From Microvirga roseola (lineage in GTDB: Bacteria; Pseudomonadota; Alphaproteobacteria; Rhizobiales; Beijerinckiaceae): a DNA stretch of 33,631 bases. Below are positions 1-8,127 of the stretch, piece after piece. Under the pieces are notes generated by a model, which was not told the origin of the DNA, did not search any database, and saw only the letters and a list, made by a program, of their open reading frames with translations. Position 1 is the first letter of the stretch. Each line of letters starts with the position of its first letter. The stretch is from the NCBI RefSeq assembly GCF_020866965.1, contig NZ_JAJATX010000035.1, forward strand, positions 1-33,631, in the 5' to 3' direction. Position numbers and translations under genes: made by a program.

Positions 1-205
1 CCGCCTGGGTGACACGCTGGAGCTTGTCACAGGTGCGGTAGGGCACGGCTCCATGCTGCCGGAAGTCCTTCAGGAGCCGGAAGACCTGCCGGCGCTTGAG
101 CTGAAGCAGGACGCAGGCGTCCCGAACGGTCATCCGGCGGGCGTCTAAATCCATCAAGACATTGAGCCTGGAAAACTCCTTGTCGCTCATCGACACCACC
201 GCCAT
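1..205 (-). CDS. IS transposase N-terminus, partial (runs off the left edge)
   Basis: Sixty-eight codons can be read from ATG 203-205 to the window edge. The product begins MAVVSMSDKEFSRL and continues with a helix-turn-helix-like stretch (RMTVRDACVLLQLKRRQVFRLL, in two parts around residues 25-45). This matches my recollection of the DNA-binding start of ISNCY/IS1202-type transposases. After 'RQHGA' (about residue 53) these proteins normally continue with a Lys/Arg-Gly-Arg-Pro-Ser stretch. Here the frame reads VPYRTCDKLQRVTQA, which does not fit. The next frame reads VSPRR near the edge, so a frameshift or small insertion is possible. The gene may therefore be a pseudogene. The catalytic DDE part lies outside the window. 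The family call rests on recognition of the N-terminus only. Confidence 0.6.
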   Translation of the reverse strand, partial: MAVVSMSDKEFSRLNVLMDLDARRMTVRDACVLLQLKRRQVFRLLKDFRQHGAVPYRTCDKLQRVTQA

Positions 206-241
206 CGGCCACATCCTCCTGCAACCCCGGAAAGCAGGAGA

Positions 242-283
242 GTGCCATTTGAACTTTGCAAAGGGGTGTCATCTCTATATTGC
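242..283. repeat. Paired subterminal repeats of the IS
   Basis: GTGCCATTTGAACTTTGC (242-259) and GTGTCATCTCTATATTGC (266-283) are two direct copies spaced 24 bp start to start. They share GTG-CAT-T and TTGC positions. They lie between the transposase start and the presumed element tip, which suggests transposase recognition sites. Confidence 0.5.
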
Positions 284-411
284 GGCTACAGATAAGATTC
301 GCATAAGATATATTATGGAACTTAAATCTGTCTGGCTTTAGAGGGATCTGGCTTTCGATACGTATCTCTGGCCTTCAGCACGCTCGCTGGCCTGCATAGA
401 TCTGCGGGCTG

Positions 412-1212
412 TCACTCCGCCTCGACAGTCAGGCCGTCATACGCCGGCTCTATCTGCGGCGGCAGTTCCCGGCGCAGCGTTTCGTAATCCAGATCCGTGT
501 GAAGATTGGTCAAGACGGCGCGCTTCGGTTTCACCTTTGCGATCAAGTCGAGCGCCTCGGGCACGGAGAAATGTGTGGGATGCGGCGTCTGGCGCAAGGC
601 GTCCAGGATCAGGACGTCGAGGCCGTCCAGAGCGCCGAGGCTCTCCTCAGGCATCCGGCTGACATCCGGCGCATAGGCGATCCTGCCGAAGCGGAAGCCC
701 ATGGCCTCGATATCGCCGTGGATCATCCGGAACGGCAGAGCCTTGATCGCGCCTCCGGGACCCGAAACCGTGGTCGTGAGGCCGGGCTCGAGGTGATGCA
801 TTTTCAGGATAGGCGGATAGCCGCTGCCGGCCGGCGTCTCGAAGCAATAACCGAAACGCATCTGGAGCACCTCGCTCGTGAACCGGTCCGCATAGACCGG
901 GATGCGATGCCGCTGGACGATGGCGAGCGGCCGCAGGTCGTCGATCCCATGAATGTGGTCAGCGTGCTCGTGCGTATAAAGCACGGCGTCGAGCCGGCGC
1001 ACATCCGCGCCGAGCAATTGGTCGCGCAGATCGGGTGAGGTATCGATCAGAACCACAGTCTTTTCGCCGCTGCCCGAGGTCTTCTCGACAAGGACCGAGC
1101 AGCGGCGGCGCCGGTTCTTTGGATTCGACGGATCGCACTTGCCCCAACCGACCCCGACCCGCGGCACGCCGGCCGAGGATCCGCAGCCGAGAATCGTCAG
1201 TCTCATCGTCAT
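412..1212 (-). CDS. MBL-fold metallo-hydrolase, PhnP-like
   Basis: A 266-aa metallo-beta-lactamase-fold hydrolase. The metal-binding motif HEHADH is at residues 81-86, with later ligands at H165 (MIHGD), D183 (YAPDVS) and H238 (TNLHTD), so the two-metal site looks complete. The N-terminus LTILGCGSSAGVPRVG is typical of the PhnP/YycJ-like branch, whose characterised members are phosphodiesterases, such as the cyclic ribose-phosphate diesterase PhnP. No phosphonate (phn) genes are nearby, so the substrate is unknown. The start ATG overlaps the tatD stop by 4 nt (ATGA), showing translational coupling as the last gene of the dacA-tmk-holB-metG-tatD operon. An ATG two codons later is an alternative start. 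This TatD-MBL pairing is, from memory, common in alphaproteobacteria. Confidence 0.88.
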   Translation of the reverse strand: MTMRLTILGCGSSAGVPRVGVGWGKCDPSNPKNRRRRCSVLVEKTSGSGEKTVVLIDTSPDLRDQLLGADVRRLDAVLYTHEHADHIHGIDDLRPLAIVQRHRIPVYADRFTSEVLQMRFGYCFETPAGSGYPPILKMHHLEPGLTTTVSGPGGAIKALPFRMIHGDIEAMGFRFGRIAYAPDVSRMPEESLGALDGLDVLILDALRQTPHPTHFSVPEALDLIAKVKPKRAVLTNLHTDLDYETLRRELPPQIEPAYDGLTVEAE

Positions 1213-2018
1213 GACGCTATTGCGAGCCCCATATCCGCATCGGCCTGCGCGGCCTTCGAGAACAGCCGGTAGAAGTTGGCCGTGGTGATCTGCGCCATCT
1301 GCGCATCGCTGACCCCGATCACTTCGGCGAGGACATGCGCCGTGTGGGCGACATAGGCCGGTTCGTTCGTCTTGCCGCGAAATGGTACGGGAGCCAGATA
1401 GGGCGCGTCGGTTTCGACCAAAAGGCGGTTCTGCGGCACGCCGGCTGCAATCCGACGAATCTCCTCCGAGTTCCTGAAGGTCAGGATGCCCGAGAACGAG
1501 ACGTAGAGCCCGAGTTCGACGCCGACCTGGGCGAGCTTTTCCCCCGAAGAGAAGCAGTGGAGAACCGCATCGAAGCGCCCTCGCCCCATCTCCTCCTGGA
1601 GGATCCGGATCATGTCCTCATCCGCATCGCGGGCATGAATGACCAGAGGCAATCCGGTCTCCCGGGCCGCGTCGATATGAGTGCGGAAGACCCTCTGCTG
1701 CACATCGCGTGGGCTCTTGTCGTAGTAATAATCAAGTCCGGCCTCGCCAACGGCGACGCACCGCGGATGCGCAGAGAGTTCGACGATGCGCTGCGCCGGG
1801 ACATCGGGCTCGGCTCCCGCGTTATGAGGGTGCGTCCCGACCGTGAAGTACACGCTCTCATGGGCTTCGGCGATAGCCCTATAGGTGTCGAAGCGGGCCA
1901 CATGGGTCGAGATCGTCACCATCCGCCCGATGCCGGCGGCCGAGGCCGCGGCCAGGATCTCGGGCAGGCGCGCCTGAAGGTCGGGAAAATCCAGGTGACA
2001 GTGGCTGTCGATCAGCAT
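1209..2018 (-). CDS. tatD: TatD family deoxyribonuclease / metal-dependent hydrolase
   Basis: A 269-aa TIM-barrel metallo-hydrolase of the TatD family (3'-5' exonuclease activity in characterised members). Visible signature parts are the N-terminal metal pair in DSHCHLD (residues 4-10), GEAGLDYYYD with the bridging Glu near residue 92, VIHARDADED, HCFSSG, and the C-terminal LVETDAPYLAPVPFRGKTN with the catalytic Asp. The length is normal for the family. An AGGAGG lies about 12 nt before the ATG. It sits between the inserted glycoside hydrolase gene and the MBL hydrolase, overlapping the latter by 4 nt. Metal-ligand positions are complete, so it should be active. Substrate beyond DNA is not predictable here. 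Confidence 0.93.
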   Translation of the reverse strand: MLIDSHCHLDFPDLQARLPEILAAASAAGIGRMVTISTHVARFDTYRAIAEAHESVYFTVGTHPHNAGAEPDVPAQRIVELSAHPRCVAVGEAGLDYYYDKSPRDVQQRVFRTHIDAARETGLPLVIHARDADEDMIRILQEEMGRGRFDAVLHCFSSGEKLAQVGVELGLYVSFSGILTFRNSEEIRRIAAGVPQNRLLVETDAPYLAPVPFRGKTNEPAYVAHTAHVLAEVIGVSDAQMAQITTANFYRLFSKAAQADADMGLAIAS

Positions 2019-2088
2019 CGGTGCAAGCGCCCTCCTCTCCCGCGAGACCGGGAGTTTCCGGCTGCATAGATCGGATTGGCGTCCTCGT

Positions 2089-3423
2089 CTACCAATGCAC
2101 GCCCTGTGCTGCCGGCTCAGGCTGCCGGGCGTCTTCCCGCGCCTCCTTGCTGCGTAGCTCGCGCATCCGTTCCTGATGCCGGCGCACCGGAGCGTCGTGC
2201 TGCTCCTGTGGCCAGACGACGGGGACTGTCAGGCAGACGCTCTGGGCGGGAAGGACGTCGCACCAGTCGTGGATGAGTTGCTTGTAGCAGCGGCCCACGG
2301 GACGGATGTTGCGGTCGAGATCGTAGAGGCCGACGGGCGTGACGCGGTTGTTCTCCTCCCGGAGAGCCGTATCCCAGTCCATCTGGTCGGTCAGGGAGTA
2401 CCAGGTGAAGCCGACGATGGGCACGCCGGTATTGCGGACCCTGAGCACGTTGGCCCACTGTTTCCAAAGCCAGTTGACGGCCTCGTTCCCGTTCGGCCCT
2501 TCCATGAGATTTGTCTCGGTGTGCATGACGGGGAGCTTGTAGCGATCATAGTATTGCCGCGTGATCTCGTCGTAGCCGAACACGTCGCCTGCGGCGCTCG
2601 TCACGCCGTCGGCGCGGACCCGGTGCTCGTTGGTGATGTAGTAGTCGTTCCCCATGATGCAGTGGTGGCGCAGCGACGAGCGCTTGAGGAAGAAATGGTA
2701 TTCCTCCCGCGTCATGCCGCTATCCAGCAGGAACTCGTACATCTCCGAGTCGACCCGGCGCCCGTAGTTGAGGTCGAGCGACAGGAACCGCCGGGAGTTC
2801 ATGATTTCGGCCGGCTTGATGGCCTTCGGGTTCTCCGCGTGGAAGTATTCCGAGGATTCACTCTGGATGAAGAGCGCATCGGGGCGAACCTTCAGGATTC
2901 GCTCCATGGCGAGGACATTGGCCTTCACAACGTGCTTGAGGGCCGTCACGAAGGCCCTGTCGCTGCACATCTGCTCGTTCCACCAGCCGTAGGCTGCCGA
3001 GAAGGTGGCGCAGATGAACATCTCGTTGATCGGCGTGTAGAGCTGCACCCAAGGAAACCGGCGGGCGAAAGCTTCGGCATAGTCCGCGAAAAGGTAGGGG
3101 AAATCCGGGTTCTGGAAATTCCCGATCCAGTCCGGGACGCCGAAATGGCAGAGGTCGACGATGGGAATGATCTGGCGGCGCTCAAGCTCGCCAAAGGTCA
3201 TGTCGGCGAAGGACCAGTCGTAGCGGCCGGGGCCTAGATAGGACGTGTGGAGCGGCGGGCCGTAGCGCAGGACCTGGATGTTCAGGTCCTGCAGGAGATC
3301 GAAATCCGACCTCCAGTGCTCGTAATGGCCGCACTTTTCCATCTGGTCGATGCGGGTGCGGCCATTGTTGATGGTCGGGATGCTGTTCTCGATCCCGGTC
3401 GCGAACATGAAGGTGGTGAACAT
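2089..3423 (-). CDS. Family-1 glycoside hydrolase (beta-glucosidase-like)
   Basis: A 444-aa GH1-like TIM barrel. The acid/base Glu is E134 in YTPINE (family consensus TxNE). The nucleophile is probably E303 in MHTETN, where classical GH1 enzymes have TENG. A C-terminal GFTWYSLTDQMDW (residues 338-350) corresponds to the GH1 aglycone-side Trp motif. There is no signal peptide, so it is cytoplasmic. A ribosome site (GGAAG, 6 nt spacer) precedes ATG 3423. The C-terminal 40 residues are charged and Gln/Arg/Glu-rich, beyond the expected barrel. The divergent nucleophile motif puts it in a distant GH1 subgroup, and the substrate is unknown. It lies between metG and tatD, which I would expect to be adjacent in relatives, so it may be an insertion into the housekeeping operon. 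Confidence 0.75.
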   Translation of the reverse strand: MFTTFMFATGIENSIPTINNGRTRIDQMEKCGHYEHWRSDFDLLQDLNIQVLRYGPPLHTSYLGPGRYDWSFADMTFGELERRQIIPIVDLCHFGVPDWIGNFQNPDFPYLFADYAEAFARRFPWVQLYTPINEMFICATFSAAYGWWNEQMCSDRAFVTALKHVVKANVLAMERILKVRPDALFIQSESSEYFHAENPKAIKPAEIMNSRRFLSLDLNYGRRVDSEMYEFLLDSGMTREEYHFFLKRSSLRHHCIMGNDYYITNEHRVRADGVTSAAGDVFGYDEITRQYYDRYKLPVMHTETNLMEGPNGNEAVNWLWKQWANVLRVRNTGVPIVGFTWYSLTDQMDWDTALREENNRVTPVGLYDLDRNIRPVGRCYKQLIHDWCDVLPAQSVCLTVPVVWPQEQHDAPVRRHQERMRELRSKEAREDARQPEPAAQGVHW

Positions 3424-3471
3424 CTTACGCTTCCGCTGCAGGCCCTTTTGGGGCCAACCGAGGCGGAAGCG

Positions 3472-5022
3472 TTACGGTGCCTCCGCTTCCAGGTAACGCG
3501 GAAAGATCGGCGACGGTTGCGGAAGGGCCGTTCCGGCTTTCAGGCGCCGGTCGGGGCCGACGGCCGCCAGCGGCCTGTCTTCCGGCCCGATGGCCAAAAG
3601 GTCGAGGAGCTTGGCAGCGGCCTCCGGCACGAAGGGCTGGGCCAGAACGCCGACTGCGCGCAGCACCTCCGCGGTTACGTAGAGAACCGTGTTCATCCGC
3701 GCCGGATCGCTCTTGCGCAGAACCCAGGGCTCCTGGGACGCGAAATAGCGGTTCGCCTCCGCGACGACCGACCAGATGTCGGACAGGGCCGTGTGCAGGG
3801 CGAAATCCTTCATCGCACCCCTCACCTTTCCGGGCAAGGCATCGGCGAGCCAGAGCATGTCCTGATCGGCCTGGGTGAACTCGCCCGGATGCGGCACGGC
3901 GGCATCGCAGTTCTTGGCGATCATCGACAGCGAGCGCTGCGCAAGATTGCCGAGATCGTTCGCCAGATCCGCATTGATGCGGTTGACGATAGCCTCATGC
4001 GAGTAGTTGCCATCCTGGCCGAACGGTACCTCGCGCATGAAGAAGTAGCGCAACTGGTCGACGCCATAGGTATCGGCCAGATCGAAGGGGTCGATCACGT
4101 TGCCGACCGACTTAGACATCTTCTCGCCCCTGTTGAACAGGAAGCCGTGGCCGAAGACACGCTTGGGCAACGGCAGGCCCGCCGACATCAGGAAGGCCGG
4201 CCAATAGACCGTATGGAAGCGGACGATGTCCTTGCCGATGATGTGAACGTCCGCCGGCCAGTACTGCCAGCGCGGGTTGTTCTCGTCCGGAAAGCCGCAG
4301 CCCGTCACGTAGTTGTTGAGTGCGTCGATCCACACATACATCACATGCTTCGGGTCGCCCGGAACCGGCAGGCCCCAATTGAAGGTCGTGCGGCTGATGG
4401 ACAGGTCCTGGAGGCCTGAGCGGACGAAGCTGACGATCTCATTGCGCCGGGTCTCCGGGCCGATGAACTCCGGATGGGCCGCATAATGCTCGAGCAGACG
4501 GTCCTGATAGGCGGAGAGGCGAAAGAAATAGCTCTCCTCCTCGATCCACTCCACAGGCGTGCCTGTCGGGGCGCGCCAGCTGCCGTCAGGCTGCTTCGTC
4601 AGCTCGCTCTCGTCGTAATAGGCCTCGTCCCGGACCGAATACCAGCCGGAATACTTGGAAAGATAGATATCCCCCCTCTCCTGCATCCGCCGCCAGAGTT
4701 CGTGGGTCGAAGGCAGGTGGTCGGCGTCGGTGGTGCGGATGAACCGGTCGTAGGAGCAGTTCAGCCGGTCCGCCATGGCGCGGAACTTCGCGGCCATCTC
4801 GTCGACGAAGGCCTTTGGCGTCGTGTTGTTCTTGTCCGCCGTCTGCTGGATCTTGAGGCCGTGCTCGTCCGTCCCGGTCATGAAGAACACGTCATAGCCG
4901 TCGATGCGCTTGAAGCGCGCAATCGCATCGGATGCGACGATCTCATAGGCATGACCGATATGGGGAGCCCCATTCGGGTACGAAATCGCCGTGGTGATGT
5001 AGTACTTCTGTCTGTCGGCCAT
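3472..5022 (-). CDS. metG: Methionyl-tRNA synthetase
   Basis: A 516-aa class I aminoacyl-tRNA synthetase charging tRNA-Met. The nucleotide-binding HIGH motif is intact at residues 21-24 (PHIGHAYE), and KMSKS is intact at 301-305. Between them is the Met-specific [13 protein letters not shown] block (48-60). The connective region contains [19 protein letters not shown] with no Cys pairs, so it belongs to the zinc-free MetRS form. There is no C-terminal tRNA-binding (Trbp111-like) domain. The length is normal for the short alphaproteobacterial enzyme. It follows holB with a 42-bp gap in an essential-gene operon. The ATG is preceded by AAAGAGTGC, a modest ribosome site. Confidence 0.96.
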   Translation of the reverse strand: MADRQKYYITTAISYPNGAPHIGHAYEIVASDAIARFKRIDGYDVFFMTGTDEHGLKIQQTADKNNTTPKAFVDEMAAKFRAMADRLNCSYDRFIRTTDADHLPSTHELWRRMQERGDIYLSKYSGWYSVRDEAYYDESELTKQPDGSWRAPTGTPVEWIEEESYFFRLSAYQDRLLEHYAAHPEFIGPETRRNEIVSFVRSGLQDLSISRTTFNWGLPVPGDPKHVMYVWIDALNNYVTGCGFPDENNPRWQYWPADVHIIGKDIVRFHTVYWPAFLMSAGLPLPKRVFGHGFLFNRGEKMSKSVGNVIDPFDLADTYGVDQLRYFFMREVPFGQDGNYSHEAIVNRINADLANDLGNLAQRSLSMIAKNCDAAVPHPGEFTQADQDMLWLADALPGKVRGAMKDFALHTALSDIWSVVAEANRYFASQEPWVLRKSDPARMNTVLYVTAEVLRAVGVLAQPFVPEAAAKLLDLLAIGPEDRPLAAVGPDRRLKAGTALPQPSPIFPRYLEAEAP

Positions 5023-5064
5023 GGCGCACTCTTTGAAACGTCGGGCCGCTGAGTGACAGCGGCG

Positions 5065-6129
5065 TCAGGCCGTCCGCCGAACGGCATCGGCCAGATCGTC
5101 GAACAGCGTCAGGATAAAGGGCCGGCGGTCGAGGTTGAACACGTCGATCTCGCGCGCCGAGCGGGCGATCTTGTCACATACCTCCACCAAAGGCGCAAGG
5201 CGTGCCGCACCAAGGCCTGCGCGCTCATGGAGCTTGTCGGACACCCAGCGCTGAACGGTGTCGAGCGTCAGCTCATAGCTGTCGTCCGCATCCCTTCGGG
5301 CGAGGGATTCGGCCAGACCGAGAATCTGCTTGGCGTCAGTGCGCGGCAGTCCCTCTAGAAGGCCTGTGACATGCTCGATGAACGACACCTTCTCGGCGTC
5401 CAGAAGCTCCAGCGTCCGCCGGACCGAGCCCTCGCCATAGCGAAGCGCCTGATCGATCAGCGGGCCCGGGATCTCCGCCCAGGCCTCGCCCAGAGAGCCG
5501 ATCGCGGCCTTGATATCCTGCTCCGCAAGCGGGCGCAGCAAGAGGCGGCGGCACCGGGAGCGGATGGTCGGCAGAACCCTTTCCGGAGCATGGCTCACGA
5601 TGAGGAAAAGCGAGCGCGGGGGTGGCTCCTCGATCACCTTCAGCAGTGCATTGGCGCTGGACACGGTCAGGTCCTCGGCACTATCCACAATGCAGACGCG
5701 GTAGCCCCCGTCGGCGGCGGTGGAGCCGAACATGCCCAGCGCCCGGCGGACGGCATCCACGGGGATCGTGCTCGATGCAGCCTTCTTGTCCGTGGCGGGA
5801 GCCCGCCTGAGGACAGAGAGGTTGGGATGGGACAGCGCCGCGACCTGGCGCGACACCGTCGAATCCGGAGCAACGTCCAGACTTCGAAGAGCAGGATCGC
5901 GACTCTTCTGCGGGTCGAGAACCGCCCGGGCGACCCGATAGGCAAGGGTTGCTTTGCCGATTCCCTGAGGGCCGCCGATCAGCCATGCGTGATGGAGGCG
6001 GCCGCTCCGCAAACCCTCCAAGAAAGCCCCCTCGCCTTCCCCGTGACCGAAGAAAGCGATCTGCTCTCGCGGGTGCACGGCCCCGTCGAACTGATCCGGC
6101 TCGACCGCATTTTGATCATCACGCGACAT
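5065..6129 (-). CDS. holB: DNA polymerase III subunit delta' (clamp loader)
   Basis: A 354-aa AAA+ clamp-loader subunit. It has the P-loop-like GGPQGIGKAT (residues 52-61), VCIVDSAEDLTVSSANALLK followed by VIEEPPP (sensor and Walker B region), and the arginine-finger SRC motif in TIRSRCRRL. The N-terminal REQIAFFGHGEGEGAFLEGL and HHAWLIGGPQG are typical of HolB. The fold continues into a helical C-terminal collar domain without clear motifs. There are no Zn-binding Cys residues, which is common in alphaproteobacterial delta'. Its start lies 11 bp inside the end of tmk, so the two are coupled. The tmk-holB-metG-tatD order is a widely conserved housekeeping arrangement. Confidence 0.93.
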   Translation of the reverse strand: MSRDDQNAVEPDQFDGAVHPREQIAFFGHGEGEGAFLEGLRSGRLHHAWLIGGPQGIGKATLAYRVARAVLDPQKSRDPALRSLDVAPDSTVSRQVAALSHPNLSVLRRAPATDKKAASSTIPVDAVRRALGMFGSTAADGGYRVCIVDSAEDLTVSSANALLKVIEEPPPRSLFLIVSHAPERVLPTIRSRCRRLLLRPLAEQDIKAAIGSLGEAWAEIPGPLIDQALRYGEGSVRRTLELLDAEKVSFIEHVTGLLEGLPRTDAKQILGLAESLARRDADDSYELTLDTVQRWVSDKLHERAGLGAARLAPLVEVCDKIARSAREIDVFNLDRRPFILTLFDDLADAVRRTA

Positions 6130-6793
6130 CGAGGGGCCTCGCCATGGTCTGGGTCAGTTGGGGAAGCCGCTCCCGCAGGGCGGCCCAGATGGCGGCTTCG
6201 ACCTCATCGGGTGCCTGATCGGCATTGATCACGGCGCACCGTCCCGGATCCGCCTGGGCGATGGAGAGATAGGCCTGACGCAGGGCGTTGTGAAACGAGG
6301 CATGCTCCTCCTCGAAACGGTCGGCCCCCTCTCCTTTCCTGGCCCGCCGCTCCCCGGCACGAGCCAGCCCTACTTCGGCCGGCAGGTCGAGGATGAAGGT
6401 CAGGTCGGGCCTCACCCCTTTGAGCGTGATGCGTTCGAGATTGTCGATCAGAGCGGGATCGATATTGCCCAGCGAACCCTGGTACGCGCGCGTCGAATCT
6501 GCGAAGCGGTCGCACAGGACATGGGTGCCGCGCCTGAGAGCGGGCACGATCGTGGTGTCTAGGTGGTCGATACGAGCGGCGGCAAACAGCAGTGCCTCGG
6601 CGAAGGGGCCCAGGCTCTTGGCATGACCGCCGAGCAGGAAGGAGCGGATCTCTTCCGCATAGGGCGAGCCGCCCGGCTCACGCGTGACGATAACCTGCTG
6701 GTCGAGTTGCTCCAGCCGTCTACGGAGCCTGTCGATCTGTGTCGACTTGCCTGCGCCCTCTCCTCCTTCGAACGTGATGAAGCAGCCTGCCAT
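6119..6793 (-). CDS. tmk: Thymidylate kinase
   Basis: A 224-aa dTMP kinase producing dTDP for DNA synthesis. It has the P-loop FEGGEGAGKSTQ (residues 8-19), TREPGGSPYAEEIR (the substrate-binding DR/EPGG segment), the CDRFADSTRAYQG motif (Asp-Arg that binds dTMP), and an Arg-rich LID (RAGERRARKGEGADRFEEE). The length is typical. The start codon shares one base with the dacA-type stop (TAATG), and the 3' end overlaps holB by 11 bp, so all three are translationally linked. No unusual features. Confidence 0.95.
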   Translation of the reverse strand: MAGCFITFEGGEGAGKSTQIDRLRRRLEQLDQQVIVTREPGGSPYAEEIRSFLLGGHAKSLGPFAEALLFAAARIDHLDTTIVPALRRGTHVLCDRFADSTRAYQGSLGNIDPALIDNLERITLKGVRPDLTFILDLPAEVGLARAGERRARKGEGADRFEEEHASFHNALRQAYLSIAQADPGRCAVINADQAPDEVEAAIWAALRERLPQLTQTMARPLDVA

Positions 6794-8019
6794 TAAATCC
6801 CGTCGACGACTCTTGAGAAGGCTCGGCGGACCCAGCCGGTGCTGAACTCCAGCAGGCCGTCCAGGGCACGCTGGCTCAGCGTTCCTTCCTGGATGTCCTC
6901 TTTGGCATAAAGGGGCATTTCAAGAGCCTGCATGTCGCCACGGTTGACCTGGAGTTTGGCTACCTCGGTGCCCTGCTGGATCGGGGCCTGAATCGGGCCG
7001 GTGTAAATGATGCGCGCGGTCACCCGTTCGTCATCTCCCCTCGGCACCAGTACACGAACAGCCCGCTTGGCGACAAGCGGCAGCGAACGCTTGTTACCGC
7101 CAAAAACCTGAGCCTCCCCAACAACCTGCCCTTCCTCGAAGAGTTGCCGTGGCTCGAAGGCCCTGAAGCCCCAGTCCAGGAGCTTGCGTGCCTCGTTGGC
7201 CCGCTCCCTGGACGATTTCAGGCCGTTCACCACGACGATCAGGCGCTGATCGTCCTGGACGGCAGACGCCGTCAGCCCGTAGCCTGATTCCTCGATATAC
7301 CCGGTCTTCAGGCCGTCCGCTCCGAGGCCGTCGATGGCAAGCAGCGGGTTGCGGTTCTGCTGGCGGATCTTGTTCCAGGTGAATTCCCTCTCCCCGAAGA
7401 TCTTGTAGAGCTCAGGGTAAGTCTCAATGACGTGCATCGAGAGCTTCGCCAGATCTCGGACCGTGACCTTCTGCTCCGGGTGGTGGTAGCCCGTCGCGTT
7501 CCTGAAGGTCGAACTCTCGAGGCCGATCTCCCTGGCCCGCCGGTTCATGAGATTGGCGAAATTCTCCTCGGTGCCCGAGATGCCCTCCGCGATCGCAACA
7601 GCCGCATCGTTCCCGGACTGGACGATGAGGCCGCGCAGCAGATCCTCAAGCCTGACGCTCGTATTGACCTTGGCGAACATCGAGGAGCCACCCGAGCCTC
7701 CACCACCCTTGCGCCAGGCGTTTTCCGAGATGTTGAACTCGGTGTCCATCGAAAGACGGCCGTTCTTCAATTCGTTGAAGACGACCTCAGCCGTCATGAT
7801 CTTGGCCATGCTCGCCGGAGCTGTCTGCTCATCGGCATTCTTTTCGAACAGGACCGCATGACTGGTGGCGTCCATGAGTATCGCCGTCGGAGCCGCCGTC
7901 TGGAACGACTGAGCCCGTGCTTCCTGGGTCGTTTCGACCAGAACGAGACCAGCCGCCCACAGGAGGCCGATTGACACCATTATCCGAGCAACCTTGAGAT
8001 GACGCATATAAGATTCCAA
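6793..8019 (-). CDS. Serine-type D-alanyl-D-alanine carboxypeptidase (PBP5/6-like)
   Basis: A 408-aa (TTG start) or 404-aa (ATG 8007) peptidase S11 family protein that trims the terminal D-Ala from peptidoglycan stem peptides. There is an N-terminal hydrophobic signal segment ending near EARA-Q (residue 37). All three active-site motifs are present: S70-M-A-K73, S135-G-N137 and K238-T-G240. A C-terminal beta domain follows, ending with an amphipathic segment (GWVRRAFSRVVDGI) of the kind that anchors PBP5 to the membrane. For the start, AAGGGA lies 6 nt before TTG 8019 and too far from ATG 8007, so I prefer TTG. A perfect 6-bp inverted repeat (8023-8038) covers that ribosome site and could modulate initiation. 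First gene of the tmk-holB-metG operon. Confidence 0.92.
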   Translation of the reverse strand: MESYMRHLKVARIMVSIGLLWAAGLVLVETTQEARAQSFQTAAPTAILMDATSHAVLFEKNADEQTAPASMAKIMTAEVVFNELKNGRLSMDTEFNISENAWRKGGGGSGGSSMFAKVNTSVRLEDLLRGLIVQSGNDAAVAIAEGISGTEENFANLMNRRAREIGLESSTFRNATGYHHPEQKVTVRDLAKLSMHVIETYPELYKIFGEREFTWNKIRQQNRNPLLAIDGLGADGLKTGYIEESGYGLTASAVQDDQRLIVVVNGLKSSRERANEARKLLDWGFRAFEPRQLFEEGQVVGEAQVFGGNKRSLPLVAKRAVRVLVPRGDDERVTARIIYTGPIQAPIQQGTEVAKLQVNRGDMQALEMPLYAKEDIQEGTLSQRALDGLLEFSTGWVRRAFSRVVDGI

Positions 8020-8030
8020 GCCCTTTCCCT

Positions 8031-8059
8031 TAGGAAAGACTGAATCTGTAGCGCGTCAA
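8031..8059 (-). promoter_or_regulatory. Candidate promoter for the dacA-tmk-holB-metG operon
   Basis: On the minus strand, TTGACG (8059-8054) is followed after 17 nt by TTCCTA (8036-8031), just upstream of the carboxypeptidase start. The -35 box is good and the -10 box weak. This is the only plausible box pair I saw in the 108-bp gap behind rlpA. Confidence 0.3.
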
Positions 8060-8127
8060 CAACAATTCAACGTCAGGCGGGGCGACCTGTGCGCCAAGTC
8101 ACGAAGCGGTGAGCGCTCCTGGCGGAC

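Larger units (their letters stand above)
1..290 (-). mobile_element. End of an ISNCY-like insertion sequence
   Basis: The transposase start at 205 is followed, going outward, by an AT-richer non-coding stretch with two copies of a degenerate repeat (242-259 and 266-283), the layout expected for transposase binding sites at an IS end. The element tip is placed near 290, where the repeats stop (read from outside: TGTAGCCGCAATATAG). No target-site duplication can be tested because the other end is outside the window. The boundary is approximate. Confidence 0.5.

Noticed and set aside
27..272. Minus-strand 81-aa frame at the left edge
   Set aside because: It is out of frame with the recognisable transposase start at 205 and is a Gly/Arg/Pro-rich shadow.
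2037..2054. Hairpin CTCCCG-N6-CGGGAG between the GH1 and tatD genes
   Set aside because: A short stem with no U-run in the operon direction. Too weak to call a terminator.
3247..4419. Plus-strand frame of 390 aa opposite metG
   Set aside because: Antisense to metG, which has all class I synthetase motifs. The frame is a high-GC codon shadow without domain features.
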